64,000 nt of DNA, from NCBI RefSeq assembly GCF_963855985.1, contig NC_087093.1, forward strand, positions 9,307,501 to 9,371,500, written 5' to 3'. The position numbers and the translations under genes are program-made. Each line of letters opens with the position of its first letter. The first letter of the stretch is position 1. The notes beneath the pieces are model-generated. The model was not told the origin of the DNA. It ran no database searches and saw only the letters and a program-made list of their open reading frames with translations. This document shows positions 1 through 11,300 of this stretch, piece by piece. The stretch comes from Ostrinia nubilalis (lineage: Eukaryota; Arthropoda; Insecta; Lepidoptera; Crambidae).

Positions 1-212
1 ATAAGGAAAAAATGTGCAATAGAAGTTAAGTATCAGAGAAAATTATAAATACTTTATTTTATTGCTTATTTTTGTGTATCTGCCTACACTGTACTTATTA
101 GTGACCGTCTTTGTGATTTAAAATAATGTAAGTAGTCATTAAATTTCTGTGTTATTTATTATTAAGTGTTTTTGTATGAAATCCGTAATATCGAAATCCA
201 TGATTTGATACA
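1..212. other. AT-rich sequence, no gene seen
   Basis: No open frame with coding character, RNA gene or clear repeat structure is visible here. The same applies to 409-2143, apart from a short CAGGGTG-type word near 830 that resembles the ends of other repeats in this window. Confidence 0.6.
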
Positions 213-408
213 TTTCAATGAGAGTTTTCGCGATTGAAAAATCCGCCAGATGGCAATACGTAGACGCGAGGTCCAAATGCTGCATGATTGGTTATATTTG
301 ACATGACATTGACAGATATGTCAAAATCCACCAATCACGCAGCATTTGGACCTCGCGTCTACGTATTGCCATCTGGTGTATTTTTCAATCGCGAAAACCC
401 TCATTGTA
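213..408. mobile_element. Palindromic MITE
   Basis: Two arms of roughly 90 bp are near-perfect reverse complements. Both carry the words GAGGGTTTTCGCGATTG (with one G/A difference), CAGATGGCAATACGTAGACG and GAGGTCCAAATGCTGC. The short centre is around TTTGACATGACATTGACAG. It has no coding capacity. The structure is that of a non-autonomous foldback-like DNA element. The superfamily cannot be assigned because no clear target duplication is seen. Confidence 0.8.
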
Positions 409-2143
409 AAAATTGTATTGTGATATATTATTGTTCCATACTGTTATGTTGATTACCTATATTTCACATTAGATGCTTAGGCTCCTGTCTTAAGAGGCTA
501 AAGTGCAGTTTCAAGACTATGACACAGGTGACACTTTATGCTCATGCCGGCTGTATGTCAGAGGCTTTACGTTGTAAAGAGAAAGATAAATATATTTTAT
601 GTTTAATTAACTATTTACCCTTGAGCTTCGCGAGGAATAGGCTTCTGAAAATACATTCATCATCATACACATAACTCACATATTTTGTGCAATGTTACCT
701 AACGATTTTGTTCTAAATGCCTACGCAAAAACACGACAAACCACTTATTTAAGATGATGTTTATTAGTGAATAAAGTAGCCATAGAGTGCACATAGATAA
801 TGATGATGCTTGTTGCATTTATGAAATACAGGGTGTGCAAGAAAACAGCTGAATCTGTTGTGTAAATTATACCTACATCTCTTTAACCTAAATATCTCTA
901 TTTGATTTTGAACCTTTATTACTAAAGAATAAAGTTGTATGTTCAGAATCTACTTGAGAAATTCGTAATTTGTAAAACTTCTCTTGCTAGTGTCCGTAAC
1001 TCCTGTTTTCTTGAACACATTGTATGATAGGAACTAGAAAATTATAACATATTTAAATTTTTTATAAAATTTTGGTCAGCTAATTCTTCCTACACTTCTA
1101 CCGTGGATTGAGTTCTTGAGGCAGTTTTCGGTGCATGAAAATGTCTTGGATTTTCGTGCTGCATTTTTCAGTGACCCTAGGCTAAATTAACATTTTGGCA
1201 GTGTCGATTTAATAATACGAATTTACTCATATTAGCAGCATCGTATGATCGTATCCTTATGGTAGGTACAAAGCAGGAATTCCATAACAATGTCTATCAG
1301 ACTACCTTATCTATACTCTCGTACCACGCAACTACCTCAGGAACTGAGCAAACCGGTTAATGTCCTCTATATTTTATCAGATTGTAATTAAGTACATTAT
1401 TGTTGTTTCAAATAAAAATATTTATATATAATTACCTGTAATTTTACTTTTTTGGGACCTCCACTCGCATAGCTCTCGCGGGAAATAGCGTTTAGATAAT
1501 ATTGGGTCAGGTAACTTTATGGGTTCAAATTATACTAAAATCAAACACCAAGCATATAACTGAGAAATCTTTCATTTGTTGTTGTAGCTATTAACAAATT
1601 GTAGATATTTTTATGAAATTACAGTAATCTTATAAAGAAGTAAGATGATTGATGATTATAGATAATAATTTATCGATATTATATAGAATTTATAAATAGT
1701 AAGTTGGTATAGCTTAAGTTTATAACTAGAAAAGGTACTTAGACTGATATGTATAGATTACACGATAAACTTAAGAAGCTTCTCGTGGTAGGTAGGTATT
1801 CCTACCTAGGTAAGTCAGTAGAAATCTAGTAGGGGCGAGAGCAAAGAGTTGTCCTTTTCAATCCAAGAATAGGTACTTACTTATGGCTAGAATTTATGAT
1901 ATTGTTCAGCTCTGAAGTTATTTCTATTTATTACTTTCTATTATGTTTTTCAATGCATTATTAGTTAGGTACTTAAATACTTGTGTAGAACTTGTAGGAA
2001 TGTTTTTACGTATTTAAAATTAGCAAATATCCCAGTGTTTTGATCTTTATAAATATTTTTGTTCATTACTTTCATGGGCATTTTTTATAACACTTCACCT
2101 CTCGCCGTTGAACACCTTTATTTCATTGTCCAATGCACTACAC

Positions 2144-2371
2144 CAGGGGTCGGCAACCAGCCACACGTGGATATTTTTGATAAAAAGATGCGGCTCTTCC
2201 GTTTGGATAGTACCTAAATTAGCAATTTAATTCATCAAAACCCCTAAAAATTGCCATAAAAACTGGAGCGTAAGCCACGGCGCTTGAAGGCAATTTTCAG
2301 TGGCTCTTCAAAAACTGGAAAACGAAATTGTTAACAATGGAAGAGCCATTTCAAAAGGTTGCCAACCCCTG
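2144..2371. mobile_element. hAT-type MITE (CAGGGGTCGGCAACC ends)
   Basis: A 228-bp element begins CAGGGGTCGGCAACCA and ends with the complement AGGTTGCCAACCCCTG. These ends are typical of Charlie/Buster-like hAT elements. The left flank CACTACAC has the central TA expected of a Buster-type site, but the right flank does not match it, so the target duplication is lost or never formed. It has no coding capacity. Confidence 0.75.
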
Positions 2372-3317
2372 CCCTTCGTGCGCACGTTTACGTTTATTTA
2401 CACCTTATTTTTATAGCGTAATATAAACTATATTTTTTCAGTCCACTTCAGGACTTGTGCCTCTTGCCCTGACAATAACAATCCTACTATTTACAAATAC
2501 CTATCAAATCACATTTTTGGGCCATTAGTAGGTATGTATCTTTACTATCTTCTAATCTAAGCTATTAATATTTTCATTTTCAAGATAGGTAGGTATTTCT
2601 TCCAAAAGCACCATTCAGAAACTTTTGACATGTCTTGTGCAACTTGAATAAAAAACTTACAGAGAGAGAGTAGGTAGAATTTTCTGTTCCGTGGTAAGTA
2701 CAAATTTATAAAACTCAAAGACAAGATTTTGCCCTAAGAATTTCGTGCGAATTTTCGATGTTTTCAGCGGTTAATTTCCAAAATTTTCATCATCTCTTTT
2801 TGAAAATTGCTTAATTGATCACACCCAGTTTCAGCTGGAAAAATGACACTTCACTTTTCCTGGATGGAAGTAATTTCCTTGTGCAAGTAATCTGTCCGAG
2901 CTAAGTAAGTAATATCATTAATAAAAAGGGGTTATGCCAAGAAAACCAAGAGTAAAAGTTACCGTAAAGGGCTCTTAATATTATATCTCTTTGTTTTGGG
3001 CGGTACTTTTATGGCGCGATGACAGCGAGAAAAGCATTTGGCAGTTATGAAAAGAAGGCAACGTAAAACGGTAACTGGAGAGCAATATAAAATGTAATTT
3101 TTCATTTTTTCATTAGGATTCACTGAGCCCTTTTGGTCGAATTTCCTATGAGTAACTTATGTTTAAAAATCCTACATCCTATTATTCCTGGAGCACTTAA
3201 CAATGAATTATGTTAGCTAAAGTACCTATTTAAATGTACCTATCCAAACGTCTCGCAAGAATTTGAATACTTTTGTATGCGTGTCGGTTCAAAAAAATCG
3301 GTAATTTAGTAAATATA
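2372..3317. other. AT-rich spacer, nothing recognised
   Basis: This stretch between two DNA elements shows no coding frame of note, no RNA gene and no internal repeat. Confidence 0.5.
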
Positions 3318-3835
3318 CACTCGTCGTCAAATAAATCGCACCTCGCGCGACAAGCACTTTCAAACGTATGCATCCCCACTTCCCACCAATATTGGCACTA
3401 TTTAAAAGCCTAGTTCTAAACTTGATTTCACTATGGGAAAGGTTTTTACCATAAAAATGTGTCTTTAGAAGGATCCAGAGTCACTTCTTGAAAAAATAGG
3501 TAGTTACGCTTGAGCCAACTTTTATGGGTATAAAACTGTTAAGTTGAGATTAATCGCTATCCATCTGTTAAAGAGGACACATGAGATCATTATTTGGTTT
3601 TATAACCATAAAAAATGGTCTAATTGATCCCAGAGGTGAGCCCAAAGTGAGGTATTTTTTCAAGTCACATTTATGGTATATGTTAATCATTGATTAATAA
3701 ATTGAATGTGTTTTTCTTTAACGATATTTATTGGGCTTTCAAATAACACCAATATTGTTGGGGCACCATGATTATGTCAGAAGAAAATCATTAAAGTCCG
3801 CGTCGCGGAAGGTGCGATTTATTTGATGTTGAGTA
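3318..3835. mobile_element. Tc1/mariner-like MITE, 518 bp
   Basis: Terminal inverted repeats of about 35 bp share the core GTCAAATAAATCGCACCT (left) and its near complement at 3808-3835 (CATCAAATAAATCGCACCT read inward). Both ends are flanked by TA (3316-3317 and 3836-3837), the duplication made by Tc1/mariner transposases. The interior has no transposase frame. It lies only about 30 bp from the next TA-flanked element. Confidence 0.75.
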
Positions 3836-5016
3836 TAGTTAATTTAGTAGCGATTTGAATTCTTATATACACTCAGCGGCACGGAATTTGGCCCAAGCCT
3901 AAACACCCAGATATAAGGCCAAATAGGTGTTATATTGGCTCTGTGCACGATTACAGCGCCAACTAGCGTCCACAACTTTGTGGGCTCTGTCACATTGACA
4001 TTTAGGTCGTATAGTTGTGAAAAAATATCGAAATGAAAACATAACAAATATTTTCAACTAATAAATTGTTGTGATACCACGATTTGGGTGGAAAAAAGGT
4101 TTTGAAATCATTTTGGTCATTCAAATCAAATGAGGTAAGTCCAAAAAGTGTGTTTAATTTTGATTGTGTCAGGGTTTGTTTACTTCATTTATAATTGTAG
4201 TTTTACAGTAAAACAAAAAGAAAAAGCTACTTTAACGGTTTCATTATATAACAGTAAATATATTTAAATGTTAATGTATCGCTAGTAATAAATTAAATAT
4301 CGTTTTCAGATCGAAATGAGTATTGTTTTGAAGACCGGGTTTGTGAGTTTTACAATATCAAATTCCAACCACAAACCGTATTTTAAGGAAAGTTGTTGGT
4401 ATTGGCTGGACAAGTCCGAGATGTAGAAGAATTAAGAACAAAACAAGGGCAGAGTTCAATAATTCACGCTCTCATCATAAGGCAAACATCTGTGCACAAC
4501 AACTACTGTGACTCATTTTTGTACTACCACGTTGTATAGTCTAGTTATTTCCAAATTGTAAACGGCTATTAAACGAGCCCTATCGAAATACAGTCCACTC
4601 TTTTATTTAAGTTCCCAGTGGGACCCTTTTCATGCGATTAGTTAATGATATTAAAATGTATTATGTAGAATCGCTTTGCCATTGACAGATAAATCTGATG
4701 ACAGAGCTTACATTATTTCTATTTTTGACCACCATGAGCGCTGCGATCGATTATGTTACCCCCACCTAGTACTTCGCACCCAGCCAATACCTAAGTTTCG
4801 TGTGACATGTTAACAGAACATTTGCTTTTGTTAATTTAAGAGGCTAGATTAATAAAAAAATGCGTCTGTTTAACTTTTTTGACCTCTAGAAACGCATTTC
4901 GTTGTTGAAGCGTAAAGAGTACGGGTAAGTTTAAATTCGATATTAAATGTTGTAAGGGTTTGGCGTTTTGTTTTTTGTTTTTAAATTAATCTTAGGGTTA
5001 TTCTCGTTTCCATAAT

Positions 5017-5373
5017 TTGAGAATAATGCCCATTACTCCAGCTCAAGTTGCTCAAATAGTGTTGCTTAGATGTCAAGGGCGTATGCAGCGGGAGATGGCT
5101 GAAACTTTCAATTTATGGCGTACAAACTTAAGATACACGTTAAAAAGGCATGACCAGACCGCCTTTTACACAAGAAGACCAAGAAATGGCGAATTAAGGT
5201 GTATGCCAGCGCGCGATGACCCGATTATAGTGCTTGCAATATCAAGAAATCGGGTTCTCACTAGGTTTGAGATACGCCAGCGTTTACAAACAGCAAGCCC
5301 AGTGAATGTCAGTGAGCACACAATAAGAAGAAGGATGGAGGATCATAACCTACATACTCAAAGACCAGCTTGA
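5017..5373 (+). pseudogene. Tc1-like transposase, N-terminal fragment (left copy)
   Basis: The 118-residue open frame begins MRIMPITPAQVAQIVLLRCQ and has the paired-type helix-turn-helix pattern of Tc1-like transposases (ITPAQVAQIVLLRCQGRM, then a second domain around LTRFEIRQRLQTASP and SEHTIRRRMEDHNL). The frame stops at TGA just after THTQRPA-like sequence, and similarity continues past the stop to about 5460. The catalytic DDE domain is absent, so it cannot make active transposase. It is the mirror image of the fragment on the other strand at 5500-6017. Confidence 0.8.
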
Positions 5374-5499
5374 GGACCAGAACTTCTCCGATACCTTCGC
5401 GAAGTGGGACTTACGTTTTCTAGAGAACATGCAAATTGGACGTTAGACTAATGGAGTAAACTCTTTATGAAAACTGTCTGTTTGTGTAGTAACTCTTCT

Positions 5500-6017
5500 C
5501 CGCACCTTCTCTATACACTTCCACGGCCGTCTGGAGCTCTTAAGGTGACTCTGCAATCATCGATCCATAGAATTTTACTCCATTAGCCTTGCGTCCAATT
5601 TGCATGTTCTCTAGAAAACGTAAGTCGCACTTCGCGAAGGTATTGGAGAAGTTCTGGTCCTCGAGCTGGTCTTTGAGTATGCAGGTTATGATCCTCCATC
5701 CTTCTTCTTATTGTGTGCTTACTGACAGTCACTGGGCTTGCTGTTTGTAAATGCTGGCGTATCTCAAACATAGTGAGAACCCGATTTCATGATATTGCAA
5801 GCACGATAATCGGGTCATCGCGCGCTGGCATACACCTTAATTCGCCACTTCTTGGTCTTCTTGTGTAAAAGGCTGTCTGGTCATGCCTTTTTAACGTGTA
5901 TCTTAAGTTTGTACGCCATAAATTGAAAGTTTCAGCCATCTCCCGCTGCATACGCCCTTGACTTCTAAGCAACACTATTTGAGCAACTTGAGCTGGAGTA
6001 ATGGGCAATATTCTCAA
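5500..6017 (-). pseudogene. Tc1-like transposase, N-terminal fragment (right copy)
   Basis: This inverted copy of the left fragment starts MRILPITPAQVAQIVLLRSQ at 6017. The frame is broken near 5780 and resumes to 5583 (FEIRQHLQTASPVTVSKHTI). Past another stop the strand still encodes WSKILWIDDCRVTLRAPDG, which matches the start of the Tc1 catalytic domain, where the first acidic residue normally sits in an FSDES-type motif. The rest of the catalytic domain is missing. This copy adjoins the right terminal repeat, so it marks the original 5' end of the transposon. Confidence 0.8.
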
Positions 6018-6316
6018 ATTATGGAAACGAGAATAACCCTAAGATTAATTTAAAAATAAAAAACAAAACACCAAACCCTTACAACATTTAATATCGAATT
6101 TAAACTTACCCGTACCTACTCTTTACGCTCCAACAACGAAATGCGTTTCTAGAGTCAAAAAAGTCAAACAGACGCATTTTTTTATGAATCTAGCCTCTTA
6201 TATTAATAAAAACAAATGTTCTATTAACATGTCACACGAAACTTAGGTATACAACACCTATTTGGCCTTATATCTGGTTGTTTAGGCTTGGGCCAAATTC
6301 CGTGCCGCTGAGTGTA

Positions 6317-7874
6317 TTTCTTACTTAATTCGTATTCATTTTGGTACTAATTTATATTAAAAGCATTGCCTAAAGATAGATAAATTAAATATTTACAATA
6401 CTTACAGAGCATGGTAGTCTACATATGTAATTCATCTAACTATCTATACTTACAGCTAGGTACTTATTTAATAATTTGCTATTAATAGACCGGTTTAAGA
6501 TGGACAAAAACTCACTAAAAAGTTTGAAACCTAACAATGGTTGAATTGATCCCAAGTAGTCTGTCGTCAATAGAAGAGCTGATTGTGTTTTTTAATAATT
6601 AAAAAAAAACTGACTGAGTAGTAACTATAGGTAATTATGCAAATAATAAAGCAAGTATAAGGGTTTTTGTGGGCACTTGATGTAGGATATGTGGACCTTA
6701 AATTAAGTGCTTAAATCTAAAAATATATTGAATAAATAAATCACTATTTTGTGGATCTCCCAAGGAGCAATTTCGTTATTATTTTGGCGATTTCAAAAAG
6801 ATCTAGGCACAATAATGGCGATATTAAACAAGCTTCTATTTTATTTAATAATTTTATAAAGGGGCGAAGATTTATTACATGTTTTTTTATAAATAAATAC
6901 TTTCAATGTTTAACATAGACAATAATTTTTAGATTTCTTCTAAAACTTAATTAACAATTTAGGTTTTAAAATTACATATTCTTAATGTAAATCATTGTTG
7001 TTAGAGTTGCTTACATTAATTCAACATTTATTATCTTGCATTAAAATATCATTTTTTGCTGTGTTAATTACAAACGACTATAACCTATGATATGTATTTG
7101 TTATGAAACAAAACTATAAAATATGACTCTCAAAACTCTCAACACTAGGAGCATGTTTCGTTAAAGCACTGCAATCACTGCTCAGTGTTGTCACTGGTGG
7201 GCGTGGAGCACTGACTGACCAGTGCTACTACCTATATCGGTTCGAAACATACCCTAGATTCAAGTCAGTTTAATTAAACGTTTACTTAACTATTAGAGTT
7301 CAACCGATTAGAGGCTTGCAAATAATTATATGCTTGAGTATAAATTGAGTTTTATGTATGGGTAATGTCATAATATGGACTTTTTGTTGATTTTTGGAAA
7401 CGTTTGGATATAGGCGACAGATTTAGGACAGTAACTGTGCCATTTTATGCAGTAAGTAGGTACATAGTTGATCAAGTAAAGATGCTGTTATTTCCGTCTC
7501 AAACAAATAGATTTTTCGTAAAGTACCTACGAATCACATAAAGATGTGGCAGCGCTGCGCTAACTGTGAAATACTAAATCTTTCAATTATGTCTTAGGTC
7601 TATACCGAGTAGGGTGAAATTGCTTAACAATTAACAACTTCCAGACAAGTAAACATTCGTATAGCAAATAATACAAATCAATACTTGTAACAAAGATAAA
7701 ATTTTCAAAAGTACAATGTTTTCCTTTGTTTTTGTCTACCTATTTTTATCTTATTTTATTTGGAGGTTTAGAAACAACTCAATCCGATTACTTTTTCCGT
7801 AGAAGCCTTATGTAAGTACAAAGAATCTAAAATTAATTAGAAGCCTGTATAAATTCGCTTCCGCGTAAGTATGG
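6317..7874. other. AT-rich spacer, nothing recognised
   Basis: No coding frame, RNA gene or strong repeat is visible. A weak imperfect inverted repeat around 7150-7250 (ATGTTTCG against CGAAACAT ends) is too degraded to call. Confidence 0.5.
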
Positions 7875-8158
7875 CAGTGTTTTTCAACCTTTTTCATTAC
7901 ACGACAAGTATGAAAAAATATTCTGCGACCCCCCGACCGCTCGCTTTTTTTCATGCATTTTATAATGTTACAACGATGTTGTTGTAGGTAAATCTTTCTT
8001 TATAACTTTACTGTTTTTTTACAGAGGTAGTTTTTTACGACCTCTCGCGACCCCCCATAGAGGCTTGGCGACCCCCCAGGGGTAGTCGTGACCCACAGGT
8101 TTGCTCGTTTGCCTCCTATCACATAAAAAAAAAAAAAAAAAAAGGTTGAAAAACACTG
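7875..8158. mobile_element. hAT MITE (CAGTGTTTTTCAACC ends), copy 1
   Basis: This 284-bp element begins CAGTGTTTTTCAACCTTTTTC and ends GGTTGAAAAACACTG. Internal blocks GCGACCCCCCGACC and GACCTCTCGCGACC match the better-preserved copy at 34230-34510. The flanks AAGTATGG and CCTTATGG agree at five of eight bases, so the duplication is worn. A run of 20 As precedes the right end. It lies just beyond the poly(A) signal of the Beat-like gene. Confidence 0.85.
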
Positions 8159-8173
8159 CCTTATGGGATTGAA

Positions 8174-8179
8174 TTTATT
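8174..8179 (-). promoter_or_regulatory. Poly(A) signal AATAAA of the Beat-like gene
   Basis: On the minus strand AATAAA lies about 40 nt after the TGA stop of the last Beat-like exon, in the run TAATAATAAATTC. Position and sequence suit the polyadenylation signal of that gene and imply a very short 3' UTR. Confidence 0.6.
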
Positions 8180-8218
8180 ATTATCACAGCCCAAACAGTT
8201 AGAATTAGTGGCTCGCTA

Positions 8219-8373
8219 TCAAGCAACGAGGCGTCGATGCTGCGTCTGCAGTGCTAGAGGCAGCAGGGCCTGGAGGATGGTAGCTGCTATTGAGCTTGCT
8301 CTGGAGCTGCTGGACTCTGGCATCGATAGGTTGGCTGACGGCTGCGAGTATGTTGATGGTCTGATGACATCCA
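8219..8373 (-). CDS. beat: Beat-like gene, last coding exon
   Basis: The acceptor is CTTTACTTGCAG, then the exon opens in phase 1 to complete a Val codon with the G from the previous exon. It encodes 50 residues after that codon. They start DVIRPSTYSQPSANLS, include a serine-rich stretch (ESSSSRASS) and a hydrophobic segment (IAATILQALLPLAL), and end QTQHRRLVA then TGA. A C-terminal hydrophobic tail is common in Beat proteins. Here the short basic end after it is unlike a textbook GPI signal. The matching phase and the poly(A) signal 40 nt later support this as the true last exon. Confidence 0.8.
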
Positions 8374-11300
8374 CTGCAAGTAAAGTGAAAGTGATTTTAC
8401 CACAGTTTAGGTAGGCCTACTAATAAGTGATTTTACAATAATTACATTTTATGCCATGCTAGTAGTTATGACTGATTCACAGAACTTGATAACTTTATTT
8501 ACCTCTAGGTACAGGTAAAATATACCTATCGTACCAATATATTATTGTTGTTTCATAAATAGTACATTACGTAAAGTTACAGTGTGGCATGCGGAGCACA
8601 ATAAATTGGGACTCGTCCCTTTTTACGTAATAAAATAGTACCTTTATTTTAGGAGTGTGAGAAGAAACTAGATTTTCATACAGTATAGATAGGTAGCTAC
8701 ACTGTCTCAATTTCCTACTGGCTTTTGTTTGTTTAGGCGCTGTCCCGGGATATTTTCATTTATTGAACAGAAAACAAAAGCCCCCATAATATTTTTATGA
8801 ACAAAACGTTAAGTCGTATGATAAAATCTGCCCGCGAGCTAAACGCATCTAAACTGCTGGAAACTCGGGCGGAATTCGCATCTCGATTATATTGGAAATT
8901 TATTTAATCGAAATCTATGACTGAATAATTATGACCCAGCAGGATCGCTCCTTGAACAAAAGCTGGAAGTGGCTGTCAGCCAAAAAATTAAGTACTGAAT
9001 GATATTAGAAGATAATCTCCTGGAAAAAGTAAGGTGCCTATTTTGAAGAACAGGACTTGTGCTGTATATTTGTTTTATTTAAATTTTATTAAAGTTAAAC
9101 TTAATGCCGTATGGCATTCTTTTCCAGTCAATCTTTGGGCCAAGCAGAAAATTAGAGTTAGGTACAATAAACTTTGATATCGTTGGGACGTCCGGAGATA
9201 TGTAGTAGGTACCTACACCCGAGAATTTATGAAAAAAATCGCATGGCCGGCTAGGTCCCGGTACAAAAAAATAAGGGAACGTAAGAAGTGGGTACACAAA
9301 ACTATTAGGCATTTGTATTTACTAACCAATAACAGTGTCGTTTCTGACGTCAGCGAACTTATCCTCAATACTCCTGAACTCGGGGATGGTGCTGACGCAG
9401 GTGATCTCCAGCCGGCCGGTGGCCACCAGGTAGAGCTCCGACACGGTGACGTACAGGTCCCAGCCCCGACTCGGCCGTCGGCTGCGATGCCTGCTTGACG
9501 AGTGGATGACGTTGGGCTCCTCGTGATAGTGCAATTCTGACATCTAAAACATTTAAACAAATTGAAAGGTAGTACATATTATTTAAAGTAGTACCACAGA
9601 GTACTAGTAATTTTAATAGGTAGGTAATTCCAAATCATATCGTATTTTAAAAACATTTCATTCTAGGCTTGAATTTTAACAGTAATTAATTACTCGTAAA
9701 TTCGCTTCGAAAATCGATTTTTAGAGCTTTGAAATCAATGAAAGTTTGCCAACTGAGTTCGCAAATAAGTGACGTCAGAAAATTTAATCACACAAAATGA
9801 CGTATGTAGAGTCGCGTTACGCGCGTAACTAGTGGTGTCGATTATCTTATTGGGTGCCAAATTACTTATTACGGATTAATTAGCGTGGGTGGAATTGCAA
9901 ACGACACTTAATATGTTTGATGACAAGGATTAATAAATAGCAGAAAAGAGGAGTGAGAGATGCGGCAACGAGAGAAACAACAATGCAATAAAACAACACG
10001 TTTTTCATGTTCGTTTTGCTCGGAGGGCGGTGCCTTTCACATGCGAACATAATGGGAAAATTTGCATAAAAGTAATTTCCTTAGCAAATAAAATAATAAT
10101 GTGCTCTGCTATTAATTAAGTAGGTCGTTTTAAACAATTCATAACTTCACCACACCACATCGTTAATTAATTTGCAATCAGTTACAGCGGTTATTGTATG
10201 GACTGTTTGATTTATTGTTATGTAGGTATACCTACCTGTTATAAAGAGGCAAGCATTTATTTACGTACTTGTTGTTTACTTATAGTAAACGGTCACCATC
10301 GTCTATTTGGCATTTACAGTAGCAGTAGAGTTGCTAAAGCGTTGTAAATTAAGTAGTATGTTGGTGATGAACTACTTATATCTGAAACTTTGACTCTATA
10401 TTTCATTATTCGGTTACTTTTACTTATGAGCGCTATCGTTACATTTGTATGAAACCGATCTATGTTTGACTGGTTTTCCTAAAGACTACAACCAGGAGTT
10501 CTTTAAAAAAAAATCCCACCTCTCGTTCCCACCACTGCAACTCCTGTGTAGCCAGGATCTACAGCTTGACCGCCATAAAAACCCAACCAATGAAGGTCAA
10601 GTTTATCCCGGGGGAAAGTTAAACTAAACAGCAGTAAGTAGCAAGACTCCAAACTTACACTAAACTTACACTAAACTTACACTAAACTTACACTAAACTT
10701 ATACTAAACTTACACTAAACAAACAGCACTTCGGTTGCTTGTGGAGCTCTATAATCTTTTCCCTCAATGAGCTACTGACCTGGTGTTCCTTAAGATTACA
10801 GCCTGGAGGTCTGGTAGCGATATGCGACGCGTGCGTAAGCGCAAGTAGCGGCGGAGGGCTGCTGCCTCCAAGTTCGTAGTTGATTAGCTTCTGGAACCCT
10901 CTCCTGCCGTTGCGTTCGCTCATGGGCACTCTGAACTTATGTGAGTGGGCTGCTAGCTCGTCCATCTGGAATTAACAATGAAAAAGCTCTTGAGTTTCAC
11001 GCGCTGCACCTCAGCTGGTTCACATGTTTGTCACTTGAGTATTGGTGGAGTGAAAAAGTTTTGTCAAAAAGTTCTGTTTAAAGTCAACTAACACAAAGTA
11101 AATTCAAGTAATGTCAAAGTATCTATGTAAAAGACTTGGACCTTATGAAATGACAATAAAATAATTCATAAGTATAGACGCAATTCCATAAAGTTGTTAT
11201 TGATATAATATAACGATCCCTTTACTGGGTTGGTATATCAAGCATAGTGTCCGTAAGCAACCTTGGCACAATAATCCGAGCGTTTTCATCAACAACATCT

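Larger units (their letters stand above)
3870..6314. mobile_element. Rearranged Tc1-like element with inverted internal duplication
   Basis: The ends are an inverted repeat of about 60 bp starting CACTCAGCGGCACGGAATTT, flanked by TA at 3868-3869 and 6315-6316. Inside, 4787-5460 and 5574-6250 are inverted copies of about 675 bp separated by 113 bp. Each carries the 5' leader and N-terminal part of a Tc1-like transposase gene. The right copy lies directly next to the terminal repeat, as in a normal element. On the left, about 850 bp of other sequence (3934-4786) lies between terminus and copy. The element therefore looks like a Tc1 transposon whose 3' half was replaced by an inverted copy of its 5' half. 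Confidence 0.85.

Noticed and set aside
7150..7255. Possible MITE with ATGTTTCG/CGAAACAT ends
   Set aside because: Arms match too poorly and no target duplication is visible.
8163..8414. Plus-strand open frame of 83 codons
   Set aside because: It overlaps the last Beat-like exon on the other strand and has no motif of its own.
9229..9498. Plus-strand open frame across 9.2-9.5 kb
   Set aside because: It is the antisense shadow of the minus-strand Beat-like exon 9327-9543, which has splice sites and family motifs.
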